From Terrihalobacillus insolitus (GTDB lineage Bacteria > Bacillota > Bacilli > Bacillales > Amphibacillaceae): a DNA stretch of 64,000 nt. How positions within the stretch are numbered: position 1 is the first letter of the stretch; each line of letters opens with the position of its first letter. This document shows positions 61,638-64,000 of this stretch, piece after piece. Both the position numbers and the translations under genes were made by a program. Where the stretch lies: the NCBI RefSeq assembly GCF_028416575.1, contig NZ_JAMQKB010000005.1, forward strand, positions 1 through 64,000, read 5' to 3'. The notes under the pieces are model-generated. The model saw only the letters and a list, made by a program, of their open reading frames with translations, searched no databases and was not told the origin of the DNA.

Positions 61638-61675
61638 TTATAAACATCCTTTCTTAACGTTTTTTTCAACTCACC

Positions 61676-62005
61676 CTAAATGCAATCTATAAATCTGTTG
61701 CGATCAGTAGGAGGCATGACAGTTACTACCAGAAACTTATATCTACCTTCTTCGGAAACAACAATAACAATAGGATTGCCACTGGTATCTTTACCTTCTA
61801 CAACATAAGTGAAGCAGCTCTTCCTCAGCTCATAATTAAAGCCATATTGCACTTCTACTATTTCACCAGTCATTACTCCACTAACCATATCCCCTTTTGT
61901 ATAACCTCTTTTATTCATTCTCCTCTTTGTATGGGAACCTAAGCGGATATAACCAACATTCACCATAAGCACTTTCTTAAGATCTTTTAGTTTAATCTCA
62001 TTCAC
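61676..62005 (-). CDS. DUF4258-like protein
   Basis: A 109-residue protein; GTG 62005 is preferred because GGAGGTG lies 6 nt before it. The sequence IRLGSHTKRRMNKRGYTKGD (H-x-x-x-R-M-x-x-R-G), GEIVEVQYGF and GNPIVIVVSEEGRYKFLVVTV match DUF4258, a fold related to RelE-type RNA-cleaving toxins. Here it stands alone among conjugation and replication genes, with no antitoxin, so a toxin role is not supported. Confidence 0.7.
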   Translation of the reverse strand: MNEIKLKDLKKVLMVNVGYIRLGSHTKRRMNKRGYTKGDMVSGVMTGEIVEVQYGFNYELRKSCFTYVVEGKDTSGNPIVIVVSEEGRYKFLVVTVMPPTDRNRFIDCI

Positions 62006-62028
62006 CCTTCTCACCTCCATTCAAAAAA

Positions 62029-62095
62029 AGCGGTCTCTGGAAGTAGATTTTTTGCACACTTAGAGTGCATTCTACCAGTCCAAAGACCGCTCTAG
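62029..62095. terminator. hairpin between CpaE-like and DUF4258-like genes
   Basis: agcggtct and agaccgct form the outer stem; ttgcac / gtgca form an inner one. There is an A-run on one side and modest T content on the other. It may reduce read-through from the upstream minus-strand genes. Confidence 0.5.
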
Positions 62096-62205
62096 TTTAA
62101 TCATTTACCCGCTAACCTATTTATAGGTTGCAAAAAAAGAGAATAAAAGCATTAATTGATTAAACTATACCATTAGTATTCCCCTCTAATCAATAGTTTG
62201 GTAAA

Positions 62206-63693
62206 TCAATGGGCTGAATTAGAAAGTATTTTTGAAAATATCTTAGAAAGTAATGTAGGTGTTCGCTTCCTCATTTCATAGTGTTGTTTTAGTTCTTGGT
62301 AAAGTTTTTCGTATGATTCTTCTAATTGCTCGTACACTGCTTTTTTCTCGATAAGAGGTTTTTTATCGAATTTGTTTAAATACATCTCTTTTCCGATATC
62401 AGGAATTTTAGCAATAACGTTATAGTCAATTTCCTTTGGTTTTTTTCTTTCCTTGGTTTTTGGATAATGCTTATTAAATACTAATTTTGTCTCTACATTA
62501 TGTTCCTTTAGAATAGATTGAAACTCCGAGTAATTTTCAACCACTTGTTCATAAGTGCCATCTGTAACAATCCAAAGCTCATCTAAATATTCTAAGGTCT
62601 TTAACGTTTCTGGGGACATTTCCCCTGCAGGTAAATCAACCAACAGAAAATCAAACCTCTTCCCTATCCTCATGTATCTCTTAAGATGGTATTCATCCCA
62701 GGTATATTTGTCATATTCCCATTCATCTAAAGGTAGCCAATTCACTCCCTTGTATGGCCATACTGATTTTTTTGGGTGAATGGTTTTATCTTCTAAGACA
62801 GCTAAAAAGGATCTCCAATTTTCGGGCATAGAGTTATACCGTTTTAATACCTCCCTCATAGAGGGATAACGTGTTATATCTTCAAAAACAGCTATACGGA
62901 TATTGTATTTAGCCATATATATAGCAAAATTCATAACCAAGGATGTAACTCCCATTCGATGTAAAGGTGACCAAAACCCAACGGTTCGATTGGTACCCCA
63001 TGGAGCTTCATCAAATACTTCTATAAAATCCATATCCCTTTCATAATCTTTAATAACCTTACTGTCTCTCTCGATTTGCTCCGTTACATTTTTATCAATT
63101 TCAGGCCATGGTTCTTTTACATCTACCGGGCTAGAGTTATTTACTTCGTTGCCTTCTGCCTCTTCTATTGATGGTTGTGCTTCATTAATTTTTTTATTTT
63201 TAGTTGTGTTATTCTTTTTGGTTTCTTTTATATCAGTTTTTGTTTCCTCATCCTTATCTTTAGTGTCCGCTACTTCTTTTTCACTCTTATCTTTGGCTTT
63301 ATTTTTGTCGGACGAAGGTTGTTCTGTTGATGGTTTCCTATGTATATTGGATCTTCTTACTTCCGGATTTGTCAGGCGTAAAGCATGTAGCCATTTATTT
63401 AATCCTTGGAGATCTGTACAAGTGGAAATGAGGTTATCCCCTTTCGCTGTTTTATCTTGATATTTCGAACTGATGTAACATACCTCACCATGTTTTACTT
63501 TATCCTTAATGTCTTTTAATTCTGGAACAAATCCCTCATCCACTATAATAAGAAAGTAATCCTCTTTTAATGTGTTATCCAGTTCTTCAATAGTGTTAAT
63601 TTCACTTAGAGTCATGGATTCATCATGCTTCAGCTTGTTGTTAATCTCTTCTAAATAGGTTTTATCCGAAATTGCTAAAAAGATCTGTTGCAT
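62206..63693 (-). CDS. CpaE/TadZ-like ATPase-fold protein with degenerate P-loop
   Basis: A 495-residue protein. Residues about 1-105 look like a receiver-type domain (IFLAISDKTYLEEINNKLKH; DYFLIIVDEGFVP). A linker of about 110 residues rich in Lys/Glu/Asp follows. The remainder is a ParA/MinD-like fold, but the Walker A site reads WSPLHRMGVTSLVMNFA, lacking the conserved Lys, while FDFLLVDLPAGEM keeps the Walker B Asp. This is the CpaE/TadZ arrangement. It probably positions the conjugation machine at the membrane or pole rather than hydrolysing ATP. Confidence 0.7.
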   Translation of the reverse strand: MQQIFLAISDKTYLEEINNKLKHDESMTLSEINTIEELDNTLKEDYFLIIVDEGFVPELKDIKDKVKHGEVCYISSKYQDKTAKGDNLISTCTDLQGLNKWLHALRLTNPEVRRSNIHRKPSTEQPSSDKNKAKDKSEKEVADTKDKDEETKTDIKETKKNNTTKNKKINEAQPSIEEAEGNEVNNSSPVDVKEPWPEIDKNVTEQIERDSKVIKDYERDMDFIEVFDEAPWGTNRTVGFWSPLHRMGVTSLVMNFAIYMAKYNIRIAVFEDITRYPSMREVLKRYNSMPENWRSFLAVLEDKTIHPKKSVWPYKGVNWLPLDEWEYDKYTWDEYHLKRYMRIGKRFDFLLVDLPAGEMSPETLKTLEYLDELWIVTDGTYEQVVENYSEFQSILKEHNVETKLVFNKHYPKTKERKKPKEIDYNVIAKIPDIGKEMYLNKFDKKPLIEKKAVYEQLEESYEKLYQELKQHYEMRKRTPTLLSKIFSKILSNSAH

Positions 63694-63913
63694 CCTTTTC
63701 TTTCACCTTCTCTTGCACCAAGTAATGGTTTATTCGGGCTCTTAACTTATCACTAAAAGGTTGTTTATAATTCTCTACCTGTCCTATATAGCTTTCAGAA
63801 TAGCCTAATTCCATTGCGAGTTGGTATTGAGTTTTTCCTAACCTCTTGCGGAGAATAATTAATCTTTCATGATCGTCTTCTATTTCGTTTATTTCTTCAA
63901 ATTGAGTTATCAC
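63662..63913 (-). CDS. XRE-family HTH regulator
   Basis: An 83-residue protein with a Cro/C1 helix-turn-helix (LRKRLGKTQYQLAMELGYSE, SYIGQVENYKQPFSDKLRAR). Its 3' end overlaps the CpaE-like gene by 32 nt, so the two are translated together. As the first gene of the minus-strand conjugation region it probably represses it. Confidence 0.8.
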   Translation of the reverse strand: MITQFEEINEIEDDHERLIILRKRLGKTQYQLAMELGYSESYIGQVENYKQPFSDKLRARINHYLVQEKVKEKDATDLFSNFG

Positions 63914-63954
63914 TATGCAAAACCACCTTGCTATTTTTTATATAGAAAAATAAA

Positions 63955-63996
63955 AAACCGCCAACAATCCCATAATAAGTGGGCTGTTAGCGGTTA
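63955..63996. terminator. intrinsic terminator at the window edge
   Basis: aaccgcc-aaca... and ...tgtt-agcggtt pair with small mismatches; an A-run on the left becomes a T-run on the minus strand. It separates the XRE gene from whatever lies beyond the window. Confidence 0.6.
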
Positions 63997-64000
63997 TCGC

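Noticed and set aside
61676-62005. Toxin-antitoxin system at the DUF4258-like gene
   Set aside because: No small antitoxin gene is adjacent, and it sits inside a run of replication and conjugation genes.
1-64000. tRNA, rRNA or known riboswitches
   Set aside because: No cloverleaf, rRNA-like or recognised riboswitch sequence was seen by reading; a covariance-model scan could not be run.

Overview
This is a low-GC, Gram-positive window. Consensus AGGAGG ribosome binding sites, a Spo0E-family protein, DUF4257 and DUF5348 proteins, and a TrsC/TrsD/TrsE-style conjugation operon point to an endospore-forming Bacillaceae host. The mixture of conjugation genes, partition/replication-type genes, several recombinases, insertion sequences and many broken genes suggests a large conjugative plasmid or an integrative conjugative element. 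No rRNA or tRNA gene was seen. No relaxase, coupling protein or replication initiator could be recognised, so the element must extend beyond the window.

Layout: (1) 0.2-3.7 kb: a decayed DUF2325 gene and a decayed IS1634-like element. (2) 3.7-10.6 kb: an intact catabolic operon with a GntR/FCD regulator, DUF6282 hydrolase, GalB-like hydratase, GalC/RraA-like aldolase, TAXI receptor, DUF1932 dehydrogenase and fused TRAP permease. It looks built to import and break down a tricarboxylic ring-cleavage-type acid. (3) 10.66-12.34 kb: a dead IS3-family element with an extra convergent ORF. (4) 12.3-21.8 kb: a tyrosine recombinase and many small accessory genes, including zinc-ribbon and HTH proteins, a nuclease lipoprotein, a Spo0E-like protein and an ADP-ribosyltransferase-like protein. 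(5) 21.76-25.15 kb: a complete transposon (DUF6431, TnsB-like DDE transposase, TnsC/ExeA-like ATPase, DUF5348) with TGT...ACA ends and a 7-bp target duplication. (6) 25.3-29.9 kb: small accessory genes, a KfrA-like coiled-coil gene and a fossil partial copy of it.

(7) 29.98-46.4 kb is a defence island. It holds a BsuBI/PstI-type restriction-modification pair, a Pycsar locus with one membrane effector and two class III nucleotidyl cyclases, a XerS-like recombinase, and a type I restriction system (hsdM-hsdS-hsdR) preceded by a frameshifted half-size specificity gene. Fossil IS3 and resolvase fragments lie between the systems. The two-cyclase Pycsar locus is the most interesting part of the window: the first cyclase keeps both metal-binding aspartates but has Asn where the basic transition-state residue is expected, while the second has an Asn/Lys pair and a long coiled-coil tail.

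(8) 47-64 kb: a membrane protein, a four-repeat HNR-type DNA-binding protein, then a minus-strand conjugation operon. Reading along the minus strand it runs: XRE regulator, CpaE-like protein with a degenerate P-loop, DUF4258-like protein, TOPRIM/DUF3854 primase-like protein, Rpn nuclease, VirB2-like pilin, PrgI/VirB3, TrsD, VirB4, giant VirB6, VirB1-like hydrolase, and a possible VirB8. Five copies of a 20-bp iteron-like sequence flank the Rpn gene.
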